In this document: positions 19,195 through 29,322 of the stretch, piece by piece
How positions within the stretch are numbered: position 1 is the stretch's first letter
How the letters are laid out: each line of letters opens with the position of its first letter
Notes under the pieces: generated by a model
Database searches by the model: none
What the model was told of the DNA's origin: nothing
What the model saw: the letters and a program-made list of their open reading frames with translations, nothing else
Position numbers and translations under genes: made by a program
Assembly (NCBI RefSeq): GCF_014250475.1
Contig: NZ_CP060204.1
Location: 695,001 to 759,000, forward strand
From: Selenomonas timonae
Lineage (GTDB): Bacteria > Bacillota > Negativicutes > Selenomonadales > Selenomonadaceae
Direction: 5' to 3'
DNA length: 64,000 nucleotides

Positions 19195-19214
19195 TTGTAC
19201 GAGTTTTGGTACAA
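19195..19214 (+). promoter_or_regulatory. YefM-YoeB operator
   Basis: TTGTAC (19195-19200) and GTACAA (19209-19214) form an inverted repeat 24 nt before the yefM start. The two near-TGTACA cores are about 12 bp apart centre to centre. Operators of YefM-YoeB systems are known to use paired TGTACA cores with a similar spacing, so autoregulation is likely. Confidence 0.7.
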
Positions 19215-19237
19215 TAAAAGTGAAAGGGTGTGATTGT

Positions 19238-19510
19238 ATGGTGGCAGTGAATTTTTCGACGCTGCGCAGTAATCTGAAGACGTATTGTGACGCTGCGACG
19301 CGTGATGCGGAGACGATTGTTGTGACACGGCGCAATGAGGAGAATGTTGTTTTGATGAGCCTGGAGAGCTATAACAATCTGATGGAGAATGTCTTCCTGA
19401 CGAGTGACCGCCGCAACTATGCGCATATTGTCGAGGGGATTGAGCAGCTGCGCGCGGGGCGCACGGTGATGAAGGATACGGCAGAACTGGAGCGCCTCTC
19501 CGATGAATAA
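19238..19510 (+). CDS. yefM: Antitoxin, Phd/YefM family
   Basis: A 90-residue antitoxin. The N-terminal half (VNFSTLRSNLKTYCDAATRD, then ETIVVTRRNEENVVLMSLESYNNLMEN) is the Phd/YefM dimer and DNA-binding domain. The C-terminal acidic stretch (HIVEGIEQLRAGRTVM and after) is the flexible part that wraps the toxin. GAAAGGG precedes the ATG at 19238; this start is chosen over an upstream ATG because the family begins here. It overlaps yoeB by 8 nt, the usual antitoxin-first order that couples translation. Confidence 0.95.
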   Translation: MVAVNFSTLRSNLKTYCDAATRDAETIVVTRRNEENVVLMSLESYNNLMENVFLTSDRRNYAHIVEGIEQLRAGRTVMKDTAELERLSDE

Positions 19511-19760
19511 GGTGTTTTCGGAGAATGCGTGGCGGGATTTCATGGAGTGGGTGCGCGAGGATCGCAAGGTGGCGCGCAAGATTCACGAGCTGCTGACGGA
19601 TATTGAGCGCAACGGTCACGATGGGCTAGGCAAGCCGGAGCCGCTGCGCCATGCGCTCGCGGGCTATTGGAGCCGTCGCATTACGCAAAAGGATCGGCTG
19701 ATCTATACGTTCGACGAGAAAAATATCTATATTGCCGCCTGCAAGGGGCATTATGAGTAA
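19503..19760 (+). CDS. yoeB: Toxin YoeB (ribosome-dependent mRNA endonuclease)
   Basis: An 85-residue RelE-superfamily toxin that cleaves mRNA in the ribosomal A site. The residues known to matter in E. coli YoeB are at the same positions here: Glu46, Arg65, His83 and Tyr84 (the protein ends GHYE). The family motif YWSRRI is at 55-60. It appears intact, so the pair should be functional. Translation is coupled to yefM through the overlap, and a hairpin terminator follows the stop. Confidence 0.96.
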   Translation: MNKVFSENAWRDFMEWVREDRKVARKIHELLTDIERNGHDGLGKPEPLRHALAGYWSRRITQKDRLIYTFDEKNIYIAACKGHYE

Positions 19761-19796
19761 GCGCGGAGCCATGGGATGAGGCTCCGCGCTTTTCAC
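19758..19796. terminator. Terminator shared by yoeB and the facing small gene
   Basis: AAGCGCGGAGCC/GGCTCCGCGCTT stem with a short loop and a T-run on the plus side. A-rich flanks may also stop the converging transcript. Confidence 0.85.
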
Positions 19797-20053
19797 ACAA
19801 TATGATATTTCTTCCACGGGATCTGGTTTAGGCGGATACTGCTGAGAAAGTCTGCAATGTCTTTGCGTCCATAATATTGAGGCTTTCCGTCCTGCGTGAG
19901 GCTCATGAGGATGATCGGCATGCCGGGGAAGAAGCGCATGAGGGCGCGGCGTGTCTGTGTGGATTTGATGGTGTAGCGCGTTACTTCGGGCGCGACGTGG
20001 ATGACGGCGAATGTCACGCCCTTCTCGATGATGACGGCGCCTTCGATGGTCAT
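19793..20053 (-). CDS. Small hypothetical protein
   Basis: An 86-residue protein with no signal peptide or membrane span. It starts MTIEGAVIIEKGVTFAVIHV and ends in an aromatic/basic tail (PWKKYHIV). AGGAGG stands ideally before the ATG, which supports translation. I do not recognise a family. The conserved-looking centre (MRFFPGMPIILMSLTQDGKPQYYGRKDI) suggests a compact alpha/beta domain. It converges on the toxin-antitoxin pair and shares its terminator. Confidence 0.7.
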   Translation of the reverse strand: MTIEGAVIIEKGVTFAVIHVAPEVTRYTIKSTQTRRALMRFFPGMPIILMSLTQDGKPQYYGRKDIADFLSSIRLNQIPWKKYHIV

Positions 20054-20416
20054 GCTGCGCCTCCTTTCTGTATTTTGCCTATTCTAGCAGAGCCTATCGT
20101 CCAATACAATAATAAAATACCTCGGATAATTAAAATGATGTTGCGGAAAATGCAAGAAGCCCGTATAATATGCGATAAGGGGTATGAATCGCTTCATGGC
20201 TTTTTCATAGCCCGTCCTTATGATATTGACGGAAAATTTCAAAAAACTTTTCACTTATGTATACAGTTGTGGAAGGAAAAAGGATTTTTTCGTCGAATGT
20301 TGTTAAGGGTACTGATATTCAACGAAGACGGCGACCGGCGTAAGGCTCTGCGCCCAAGATGGTGCAGGGGCGGTTTTCTTGCGTTTCTTACGCCGCGGGA
20401 CTGTCGGAGGAGGAAT
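20054..20416 (+). promoter_or_regulatory. atp operon promoter and long leader
   Basis: TTGCGG (20141-20146), a 17-base spacer and TATAAT (20164-20169) form a strong promoter. About 240 nt of leader precede atpI. The last part of the leader has arms GGCGTAAG (near 20337) and CTTACGCC (near 20391) that can pair around a GC-rich middle, just ahead of the atpI ribosome binding site. Nothing coding was seen in the gap. Confidence 0.75.
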
Positions 20417-20815
20417 ATGAAAGTCGTTTTATCGGTGTATCGGCGGCAGATCGTGTATGCGTTTGCGGCGGCTGTGCTCATCGGTGGGATCGCCCTGCTC
20501 GCTGCGGGTGAGATCACACTCATGGGTGGAGTCGCAGCAGGGGCGGCGGCTGCGGCGCTGTATTTCTGGCAGCTGGCGCAGCGCCTCATGCGTGCGGCGC
20601 GGCTGCGCGCGGTGGGACAGGTGCAGATGGGCATGATCCTGATGTTCGTGCTCGTGGCGGCGGTCACATTTGCGGCGGTGCGGACGAGTACGCTGCATTT
20701 CTTCGCGATGCTCGGGGGGTTCCTCCTCGTGCATGCGATGATGATGGTGCAGATGATCGTTCACGCGATACGTTCCGATAAGGAGCAGTCGGGGGAATCC
20801 CCCCAAGGGAGGTAG
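20417..20815 (+). CDS. atpI: ATP synthase protein I
   Basis: A 132-residue protein with four predicted membrane helices (VYAFAAAVLIGGIALLAAG, ITLMGGVAAGAAAAALYFW, and two near 75-115), the size and layout of AtpI. AtpI helps assemble the c-ring and is not part of the finished enzyme. It is first in the operon. GGAGGAGGA lies 3 nt before the ATG at 20417, which is preferred over a much earlier in-frame ATG that would pass through the leader. atpB follows after 5 nt. Confidence 0.88.
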   Translation: MKVVLSVYRRQIVYAFAAAVLIGGIALLAAGEITLMGGVAAGAAAAALYFWQLAQRLMRAARLRAVGQVQMGMILMFVLVAAVTFAAVRTSTLHFFAMLGGFLLVHAMMMVQMIVHAIRSDKEQSGESPQGR

Positions 20816-20820
20816 AGGTT

Positions 20821-21501
20821 ATGCACGAAATCGGTGTTCGCGAGGCAGTGCAGATCGCCGGATTTACCTTCAATTCGCAGACGATTGTCATGACGTGGAT
20901 CTCAATGGCGGTCGTTCTCCTCATCGGCTGGCTGGCGGTGCGCAATCTAAAGGTTGTGCCGACGTCGAACTGGCAGATGATGTTGGAGACGATCATCGAT
21001 GCACTTCATGAACAGGTCGATGAGAACATGGGACCGCGCGGACGGGGCTTCCTCGCCACGTTCATTGTGTCGCTGTTCATCTTCCTGCTCGTATCGAATT
21101 GGATCGGTCTGATTCCGACGATGGCATCGCCGACAAACGATCTGAACACCACATTGGGACTGGCTCTGCTGGTCATTGTCATGATGCACGTCCTGGGGCT
21201 TGCGGTGAAGGGGATGCACTATGTGTCGCATTTCTTCCAGCCGGTCGCGCCGTTCGTCATCATCAACGTCGTCGAGGAGATCGCAAAGCCGATCACGCTC
21301 TCGTTTCGTCTATTCGGCAACATTCTGGCGGGTGAGATTCTGATTCACATCCTGCTGCAGCTCCTCGGGAATGGCTCTACCATCCCCTCGGTGATCTGGC
21401 TGGCGTTCAGCGTGTTCGTCGGGCTTGTGCAGGCACTGGTCTTCACGATGCTCTCGACAGCATATATTGGTGCTGCTATCAAGACGGACGACGCTCACTA
21501 A
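20821..21501 (+). CDS. atpB: ATP synthase F0 subunit a
   Basis: A 226-residue membrane subunit that forms the ion half-channels against the c-ring. The essential Arg is Arg163 in SFRLFGNILAGE, and the usual NWIGLIP and KPITL segments are present. GGGAGGTAGAGG precedes the ATG. It lies between atpI and atpE. Confidence 0.97.
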   Translation: MHEIGVREAVQIAGFTFNSQTIVMTWISMAVVLLIGWLAVRNLKVVPTSNWQMMLETIIDALHEQVDENMGPRGRGFLATFIVSLFIFLLVSNWIGLIPTMASPTNDLNTTLGLALLVIVMMHVLGLAVKGMHYVSHFFQPVAPFVIINVVEEIAKPITLSFRLFGNILAGEILIHILLQLLGNGSTIPSVIWLAFSVFVGLVQALVFTMLSTAYIGAAIKTDDAH

Positions 21502-21563
21502 GGTTTTTTCGCGCAGGTGCGCGTATCTAAGATTTTGTTCAACAGTTTAAGGAGGATCTTTTC

Positions 21564-21815
21564 ATGGAAAACGCAATTATGGTTGCAGGCGCTCTGGTTG
21601 GTGCTGGTCTCTGCTTTGGTCTTGCTGCGATGGGCGCGGCGATTGGTGACGGTCTTGTTACGGGGCGCTTCATCGAGGGTCTGGCACGTCAGCCGGAGGC
21701 GGGCGGCGTTCTCTTTACGCGTACGCTGATCTCCGTCGGTCTGATCGAGGCGCTCTGTATCATTGGCGTTGTTTTCGGCATCATCATGCTCTATGCAAAT
21801 CCGCTGATTAAGTAA
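21564..21815 (+). CDS. atpE: ATP synthase F0 subunit c
   Basis: An 83-residue two-helix hairpin with the polar loop ARQPEA (41-46) that contacts the central stalk. The ion-binding carboxylate is Glu62. Asp29 in the first helix (GAAIGDG) lies exactly 33 residues earlier, the position held by Gln32 in Na+-type c subunits and by a second carboxylate in the Fusobacterium type. The residue after Glu62 is Ala rather than Ser. It may therefore be a two-carboxylate rotor; coupling ion is unresolved. AAGGAGG precedes the ATG. Confidence 0.97.
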   Translation: MENAIMVAGALVGAGLCFGLAAMGAAIGDGLVTGRFIEGLARQPEAGGVLFTRTLISVGLIEALCIIGVVFGIIMLYANPLIK

Positions 21816-21851
21816 GTAATCGCATCGGATTTTGCAAAGGGGGCATAGGAA

Positions 21852-22376
21852 TTGATCGAAACCGTACAGGGGCTTATTGATCTCAATGGGACACTGCCCG
21901 TCCAGATTATCAACTTCCTGATTCTCGTTGCACTCCTGCGCGCTGTGGCGTACAAGCCGATCGTCCGCATGATGGAGGAACGCAAGGCCAAGATCGCCGA
22001 GAGCATCGACAAGGCGGACGCAGATGCTGCTGCCGCCGAGGCGACGCTGAACGAGTACAAGGCGCAGCTGGCTGCGGCGCGTACGAAGGCGCAGGAGATC
22101 GTGGATATCGCCGAGAAGCGCGCATCTGAGGAGCGCGAGGCGAGCATTCAGGAAACGAAGCGTGAGATCGAACAGATGAAGAAGGCTGCGGAGCTGCAGA
22201 TGGAGCGCGAGCGTGCCCATGCAGTTGAGCAGCTCAAGGCCGAGGTTGTCGCCCTGTCGCTCGCAGCGGCGGGCAAGATCATCCAGAAGAATCTGGATGA
22301 GAAGGACAACGATGCCATCATTGGCGAGTTTATCGCAAAACTCGACGCAAAAAAGATTGGTGATGCGCCATGCTGA
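21852..22376 (+). CDS. atpF: ATP synthase F0 subunit b
   Basis: A 174-residue peripheral-stalk subunit: one N-terminal membrane helix (VQIINFLILVALLRAVAY), then a long charged coiled coil rich in Ala, Glu and Lys. Translation starts at a TTG (21852) with AAAGGGGGC upstream; no better ATG exists in frame. The 3' end overlaps atpH by 7 nt. Confidence 0.95.
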   Translation: MIETVQGLIDLNGTLPVQIINFLILVALLRAVAYKPIVRMMEERKAKIAESIDKADADAAAAEATLNEYKAQLAAARTKAQEIVDIAEKRASEEREASIQETKREIEQMKKAAELQMERERAHAVEQLKAEVVALSLAAAGKIIQKNLDEKDNDAIIGEFIAKLDAKKIGDAPC

Positions 22377-22909
22377 ACATGGAACTTGCACGCAAGTACG
22401 CACGCGCGATCTTTGAACTTGCCTGCGAGGATAACGCACTCAAGGAGTACGGCGCGGATCTCGCGAAGGTGCAGCGTCTCTATACGGAGTGCCCGGAGCT
22501 GAAGGCGTATCTCTGCAATCCGAACATCCAGCCGGAGGACAAGAAGTCCCTCCTGAAGGAGGTGTTCGCGGGCGGTGTGCGCGAGACGGTGCTGAACTTC
22601 CTCCTGCTGCTCATCGACAAGCGGCGCATGATGGTGTTCGACGCGATCAGCACGATCTTCGGACAGCTCTCGAACGAGAAGCTCGGCATCGCCGTGGCGG
22701 ATGTCACGACGGTGGACGAACTGACGCCGGAGCAGATGAAGGCTCTGACGGAGAAGCTCGAGGCGATTACGGGCAAACAGGTAACGCTACGCGAACACCG
22801 CGACCCCTCGCTCATCGGCGGCGTGGTGGTGCGCATCGGCGACCGCCGCATCGACGGCAGTATCAAGGGGCGTCTCGCAGCAATGACGGCAGAGTTAATG
22901 GCGAACTAG
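22370..22909 (+). CDS. atpH: ATP synthase F1 subunit delta
   Basis: A 179-residue subunit joining the peripheral stalk to the top of the alpha3beta3 head. N-terminal helical domain (ELARKYARAIFELACEDN), and the C-terminal signature VTLREHRDPSLIGGVVVRIGDRRIDGSIKGRL that marks OSCP/delta. The start overlaps the atpF stop, so translation is coupled. Confidence 0.97.
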   Translation: MLNMELARKYARAIFELACEDNALKEYGADLAKVQRLYTECPELKAYLCNPNIQPEDKKSLLKEVFAGGVRETVLNFLLLLIDKRRMMVFDAISTIFGQLSNEKLGIAVADVTTVDELTPEQMKALTEKLEAITGKQVTLREHRDPSLIGGVVVRIGDRRIDGSIKGRLAAMTAELMAN

Positions 22910-22926
22910 CGGGGTGACAGCGAAAT

Positions 22927-24444
22927 ATGAAAATGAATCCGGAAGAAATTACTTCCATAATCAAGGAACGAATCAAGAACTATGATGTCGACCTGAACGT
23001 CAACGATGTCGGCACGGTTCTTGAGGTCGGCGACGGCATTGCCCATATCTATGGGCTGGACAAGGCGATGGCGGGCGAGCTGCTGGACTTCGGCAACGAG
23101 GTCTACGGTCTCGTGCTGAACCTCGAGCAGGAGAGCGTCGGCGCGGTTCTGCTCGGCGGCGATACGGTCATCAAGGAAGGCGACACGGTGAAGCGCACGG
23201 GCCGCATCATGCAGGTGCCCGTGGGCGAGGCGATGATCGGTCGCGTTGTGGACGCGCTCGGTCGTCCGATCGACGGCAAGGGTCCCATCGACACGAAGGA
23301 GTTCCGTCCGGTCGAGTCGCCGGCACCCGGCATCGCGGACCGCAAGAGCGTTCACGAGCCGCTGCAGACGGGTCTCAAGGCAATCGACGCGCTCGTCCCG
23401 ATCGGACGCGGACAGCGCGAGCTCATCATCGGCGATCGCGGCACGGGCAAGACGGCAATCGCTGTCGATACGATTCTGAACCAGAAGGGGCAGAACTGTA
23501 TCTGCGTCTACGTCGCCATCGGTCAGAAGGCATCGACGGTCGCGCGCGTCGTCAAGACGCTCGAGGACGGCGGCGCGATGGAGTACACGATCGTTGTCGC
23601 GGCAACGGCTGCGGACAGCGCTCCGCTCCAGTACCTCGCTCCGTATGCGGGCGTTGCGATGGCGGAGTACTTCATGTACAAGGGCGGTCATGGGCTGTGC
23701 GTCTATGACGACCTCTCCAAGCACGCGGCTGCGTACCGCGCGATGTCGCTGCTGCTCCGCCGTCCGCCCGGACGCGAGGCATACCCGGGCGACGTGTTCT
23801 ACTTACACTCCCGCCTCCTCGAGCGCGCGGCGAAGCTCTCCGACGCACTCGGCGCAGGCTCCATCACGGCACTGCCGATCATCGAGACGCTCGCGGGCGA
23901 CCTTTCGGCGTACATCCCGACGAACGTCATCTCGATCACCGACGGTCAGATCATGCTGGACACCGACTCGTTCTACTCGGGTATCCGCCCGGCGATCAGC
24001 GTCGGTCTCTCGGTCTCCCGCGTCGGCGGCTCCGCACAGATCAAGGCGATGAAGCAGGTCGCGGGCACGATGCGTCTGGATCTGGCGCAGTACCGCGAGC
24101 TGGCGGCATTTGCCCAGTTCGGCTCCGACCTCGACAAGGCGACGAAGGCACAGCTCGATCGCGGCGCACGCATGGTCGAGACGCTGAAGCAGGCGCAGTA
24201 CAGCCCACTCTCCGTTGCCGAGCAGGTGCTTGTCATCTTCACGGCGGTGCGCGGACACCTCACGGACATCCCCGTGAACAAGGTCGTCACGTTCCACACG
24301 GACTTCCTCAAGTTCATGCGTTCCTCGCATCCCGAGATCGCATCGGCGATTACGTCGCAGCAGAAGCTCGACGATGCGCTTGAGGCGAACATCACGGCGG
24401 CGATTGCGGAGTTCAAGGACACCATCTCCTACAAAGAAGCGTAA
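22927..24444 (+). CDS. atpA: ATP synthase F1 subunit alpha
   Basis: A 505-residue non-catalytic nucleotide-binding subunit. The P-loop GDRGTGKT is at 169-176, and the alpha signature [17 protein letters not shown] lies in the C-terminal half. Length matches the family. The ribosome binding site is a modest GGGGTGAC. Fifth structural gene of the operon. Confidence 0.98.
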   Translation: MKMNPEEITSIIKERIKNYDVDLNVNDVGTVLEVGDGIAHIYGLDKAMAGELLDFGNEVYGLVLNLEQESVGAVLLGGDTVIKEGDTVKRTGRIMQVPVGEAMIGRVVDALGRPIDGKGPIDTKEFRPVESPAPGIADRKSVHEPLQTGLKAIDALVPIGRGQRELIIGDRGTGKTAIAVDTILNQKGQNCICVYVAIGQKASTVARVVKTLEDGGAMEYTIVVAATAADSAPLQYLAPYAGVAMAEYFMYKGGHGLCVYDDLSKHAAAYRAMSLLLRRPPGREAYPGDVFYLHSRLLERAAKLSDALGAGSITALPIIETLAGDLSAYIPTNVISITDGQIMLDTDSFYSGIRPAISVGLSVSRVGGSAQIKAMKQVAGTMRLDLAQYRELAAFAQFGSDLDKATKAQLDRGARMVETLKQAQYSPLSVAEQVLVIFTAVRGHLTDIPVNKVVTFHTDFLKFMRSSHPEIASAITSQQKLDDALEANITAAIAEFKDTISYKEA

Positions 24445-24461
24445 AGGAGAGGTGACTGTAT

Positions 24462-25313
24462 ATGGCAAATTTACAGGACATCCGCCGACGCATTCGAAGC
24501 GTCAAGAGCATCCAGCAGATCACGAACGCCATGGACATGGTTGCGACCTCGCGTCTGCGCCGTGCCAAGGAAGCGGCGAACAACAACCGCCCCTACGCCG
24601 AAAAAACCGCTGCGGTCATTCGGAGCGTGGCGGCGGCAGCCTCCGGCGTCTCGCATCCGCTGCTTGAAAAGCACGCAGAGGGCAAGCGCCTGATCCTCGT
24701 CATGGCGGCGGACAAGGGGCTCGCCGGAGCATACTCCAGCAACGCGCTCAAGACGGCGATGACACTCGTTGAGGACAAGGCGAACACGCAGATTGTCGCG
24801 GTCGGTCGCAAGGCGCGTGATTTCTTCAAGAATCGCGGCTTTGACATCGTGCACCAGCGCGTCGGCATCAGCGAGCGTCCGAAGGCACGCCACGCACAGA
24901 AGCTCGCGGCGCAGCTCATCGCTGCGTTCGAGGCGGGCGGCGTGAAGGAAGTCTACATGGTCTACACGCGCTTTGTCTCGGCGATCACCTGCGTCCCCGA
25001 GATTGTGAAGCTCCTGCCCTTTGAGGCAGAGGGTGAAAACGCGGCGCACGCGCAGGCACAGTACATCTATGAACCGAATGCCGAGGAGGTGCTCGGGGCA
25101 CTGCTGCCGCAGTACCTGTTCACCACCATCTATGCGGCGCTCCTCCAGTCGGCGGCGAGCGAACTGAGTTCACGCATGAACGCAATGAGCAACGCGACCG
25201 ACAACGCAGGCGAACTCATCGGGAAGCTCGACCTCTACTACAACAAGGTGCGTCAGGCGGGCATCACGAACGAGATCAACGAGATTGTCGGCGGCGCCGA
25301 GGCACTCAAGTGA
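24462..25313 (+). CDS. atpG: ATP synthase F1 subunit gamma
   Basis: A 283-residue central-shaft subunit. N-terminal IRRRIRSVKSIQQITNAMDM and C-terminal ALLQSAASELSSRMNAMSNATDNA form the antiparallel coiled coil that turns within the head. AAGGAGAGGTG precedes the ATG. Confidence 0.97.
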   Translation: MANLQDIRRRIRSVKSIQQITNAMDMVATSRLRRAKEAANNNRPYAEKTAAVIRSVAAAASGVSHPLLEKHAEGKRLILVMAADKGLAGAYSSNALKTAMTLVEDKANTQIVAVGRKARDFFKNRGFDIVHQRVGISERPKARHAQKLAAQLIAAFEAGGVKEVYMVYTRFVSAITCVPEIVKLLPFEAEGENAAHAQAQYIYEPNAEEVLGALLPQYLFTTIYAALLQSAASELSSRMNAMSNATDNAGELIGKLDLYYNKVRQAGITNEINEIVGGAEALK

Positions 25314-25343
25314 CATCCATGCACCGTGCGTACATGGAGGTAA

Positions 25344-26768
<1,425 letters not shown>

Positions 26769-26771
26769 CGG

Positions 26772-27206
26772 ATGGCGACCATCAAGCTGGAGATTGTATC
26801 TCCCGACCGCATGGTCTACGCCGCCGATATCGACATGCTCATCGCCCGCTCCACGGGCGGCGAGATCGGCATCCTGCCGAAGCACATCCCCCTCGTCACG
26901 GGACTTCAGCCGCATGCCATGAAGATTCATGTCGACGCCAAGGAACAGCTCATCGCTGTGGCGGGCGGCTTCATGGAGGTCACACCCGAGAAGATCACCG
27001 TTCTCGCAACCGCTGCGGAGGAGCCGATCGACATCGACATCAACCGCGCACAGCGTGCCTACGAGCGCGCACAGGAACGCCTGCGTCTCCTGCGCGAGAG
27101 CCCTGAGACCGAGGGAAGCATCATCGACGAACAGCGTGCCTCCCTCGCGCTCAAGCGCGCCGCAGCGCGTCTGCAGACCGCAAAGGCACAGACGCCCGGA
27201 GCGTAA
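26772..27206 (+). CDS. atpC: ATP synthase F1 subunit epsilon
   Basis: A 144-residue subunit, last in the operon. The N-terminal beta-sandwich (IKLEIVSPDRMVYAADIDML, then GEIGILPKHIPLVTGL) contacts the c-ring. The C-terminal helical pair (ERAQERLRLL and after) can inhibit ATP hydrolysis. It starts 3 nt after the atpD stop. Confidence 0.97.
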   Translation: MATIKLEIVSPDRMVYAADIDMLIARSTGGEIGILPKHIPLVTGLQPHAMKIHVDAKEQLIAVAGGFMEVTPEKITVLATAAEEPIDIDINRAQRAYERAQERLRLLRESPETEGSIIDEQRASLALKRAAARLQTAKAQTPGA

Positions 27207-27215
27207 GACTTGGAA

Positions 27216-27254
27216 TGGAAACGCCCCAACCGCATTGGTTGGGGCGTTTTTTGT
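27216..27254 (+). terminator. Terminator of the atp operon
   Basis: AACGCCCCAACC/GGTTGGGGCGTT stem with a GCATT loop and TTTTTT. Confidence 0.95.
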
Positions 27255-27304
27255 GCGTTGCTCTCGAATGATTGCAATTTTATCCATGTTCTGATGCTCA
27301 AAAA

Positions 27305-27838
27305 CTATGAGCCTGCTCCTTGCTGCAGGGGATCTTCGCCGTATTGATTTTTTCCCGCAGTACCTTTCTTTACCGCACAGTAGAACCAAAAACCGGACTG
27401 TACATACGACAAAATCCGAAGGACATGCTCATCATCAATCGGGAGAGATATGATACCAACAATTAAAATGAGGCGTGCCGCACCCGGGCCATGCCCCATG
27501 TCTTCCAAACGGCGGGCAGCGATACAATAATTCGCGATCTGGAAAACAAATGCGGTTACCATTGACAGGACTTCAAATGGCTTCGTATCATCGAGCACGG
27601 CAAAAAGCAAGAAAAAGCAAGGGAACGCCAGACCCGCTAACGCAAATGATCTCTTGATAAATCTCTTTCGATTCAAACGCCCATGAAGCTTGAAAAAATT
27701 CTCTATAATGCCCTCGTCCGGTTTACGCGGAGTGCCGCTCATTTGTGTGTGCACCTCAGATGTGGCAATCGCTGAGCCGCACGCCCGACAATACTTTGCG
27801 CTGTCCTCAACAGGATTTCCGCAATCTTTGCAGAACAT
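27305..27838 (-). CDS. Zinc-ribbon DUF805 membrane protein
   Basis: A 177-residue protein. The N-terminus is a zinc ribbon with Cys3-x2-Cys6 and Cys17-x2-Cys20. Then comes a DUF805-type domain (FFKLHGRLNRKRF near 50) with about three to four membrane helices. The two parts are commonly joined in Firmicutes, but the role is unknown. It is followed by the atp operon terminator from the other strand, and the frameshifted small gene lies just upstream. Confidence 0.8.
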   Translation of the reverse strand: MFCKDCGNPVEDSAKYCRACGSAIATSEVHTQMSGTPRKPDEGIIENFFKLHGRLNRKRFIKRSFALAGLAFPCFFLLFAVLDDTKPFEVLSMVTAFVFQIANYCIAARRLEDMGHGPGAARLILIVGIISLPIDDEHVLRILSYVQSGFWFYCAVKKGTAGKNQYGEDPLQQGAGS

Positions 27839-27853
27839 TTTCCATCGACTCCT

Positions 27854-28103
27854 TCATGCCTCAATTGTATATCTATTAGGAATCACCGATAAACTGTTAT
27901 TCCGTACAAATTCGGTCAGCTTCGCACACTCGTCCTCGGTGAAGCCTCTGTACTTCGTGCAGACAATGCTCGGAAGCAGGAACTCCGCCGTGTTCCTGCG
28001 CGCTCTCCATGTGTACGAGAATGCTCCCACCTTTTGGGGCAGAGCAGTGAATATCCGAAAACGTCGTGACAATGCCGTCAATGGTGCTGTAGTAGTGTTT
28101 CAT
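27854..28103 (-). pseudogene. Small hypothetical gene broken by a frameshift
   Basis: AAGGAGG and an ATG at 28103 open a frame starting MKHYYSTIDGIVTTFSDIHC. Near 28010 the meaningful reading moves to another frame, which continues RARRNTAEFLLPSIVCTKY and GFTEDECAKLTEFVRNN to a stop at 27854. The two halves together make one 83-residue protein of even composition, while the first frame alone gives an unlikely tail. A single-base indel, real or from sequencing, explains this. I recognise no family. Confidence 0.65.
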
Positions 28104-28239
28104 AATGACGCCTCCTTATAGAAAGTATACGTCAGACCGTGTTTTCGGTCAATAGACTCAATGAGACAGAAGTATTATAGACGGAGCACACTGAATATGC
28201 TATGATGAACCCCATACCGTCCACAGAAAGGAGGCATCT

Positions 28240-29262
28240 ATGAATCTTGCCAATTACCGCACATCCATCATTCTTGCCGTAACGTTTACGCTCCTGCTCT
28301 CAACGTTCTGGTTCTATCAGGACTTTGCGTTCATCATCTTCCTCTCACTGCTCCTGCAGCTCCTCCTAAAGCCCGCTGTGGACTTCATGGAGGCACGACG
28401 GATGCCGCGCTCGGTTGCATCGGCAATCGCCATCATCGCCTTCATCCTCGTGCTCGCCGCACTCGCGAGCATCATCTCGCGCTCCGTCCTTCCATCCTTT
28501 CAGCGGTTCGTCGCGGAGCTGCCGACCATCGGTCAGAGCCTGCAGCAGCTTCCCTTTCTCTCGGACACCGACTTCGTCCAAGATGAGTTCGTGAACATCC
28601 TCGACCGTCTGCGCAGCGTCGGCGCAGAGCTGCTGCGTGCCTCGCTCTCCTTTCTCCTTGTTGCATTCGGGAAGGTCATCGACTTTGTCATCATCATTTT
28701 CGTATCGTTCTACCTTCTGAAGGATGGTCTCACGATCAAACTCTGGCTCGTGGATCTCTTTCCGCACACAGCGCGGCGACGTGTCCTCCGCCTCTTTGAC
28801 ACCCTGCTCATCGCACTGCGCGCCTACATCTGCAGTCAGATCGTCATGTGCTTTATCACAGGGGTGGTCGTATTCGCCTACTTCAAACTGATGGGACTCC
28901 CGTATGCCTCGGTCTTTGCCCTGCTGTCGGGCGTCAGCGAGTTTATCCCCGTGCTGGGACCCACTGTCGCCTCGACCCTCGGCACGCTCATGACCGCCTC
29001 AGCGATGCGCGAACTCACCGTGCAGACTGCACTCTTCTACGTTGCGCTTACGCAGGTCAACCACAACATCGTCTATCCCGCCCTCGTCGGCAAAAGCCTC
29101 CACCTCCACCCCGTCGCCGTCATCCTCGGTGTCGTCTTCGGCGGCGAAATCCTCGGCGCGGCGGGCATGTTCCTCGCCGTCCCCTTCATCGTCATCGTCA
29201 AGATCGTCATCACGGATATCTATCGCGACCGCAGGGAGATGCAGAGTGCGGAGGAGGAGTGA
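28240..29262 (+). CDS. AI-2E family transporter (PerM/TqsA type)
   Basis: A 340-residue membrane protein of the UPF0118/AI-2E exporter family. It has about eight helices: three at the N-terminus, a soluble stretch (about 85-140), then the rest, with the conserved end GEILGAAGMFLAVPF. Members have been linked to autoinducer-2 export or to Na+/H+ antiport, and the sequence cannot decide between these. AAAGGAGG precedes the ATG. Its 3' end lies 60 nt before the MFS gene, so they may be co-transcribed. Confidence 0.87.
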   Translation: MNLANYRTSIILAVTFTLLLSTFWFYQDFAFIIFLSLLLQLLLKPAVDFMEARRMPRSVASAIAIIAFILVLAALASIISRSVLPSFQRFVAELPTIGQSLQQLPFLSDTDFVQDEFVNILDRLRSVGAELLRASLSFLLVAFGKVIDFVIIIFVSFYLLKDGLTIKLWLVDLFPHTARRRVLRLFDTLLIALRAYICSQIVMCFITGVVVFAYFKLMGLPYASVFALLSGVSEFIPVLGPTVASTLGTLMTASAMRELTVQTALFYVALTQVNHNIVYPALVGKSLHLHPVAVILGVVFGGEILGAAGMFLAVPFIVIVKIVITDIYRDRREMQSAEEE

Positions 29263-29322
29263 CCCGCTGTGGGAAAGCCGCCGGCTTTGCAATAACAATT
29301 CATACAGAAAGAAGCAGATGCA

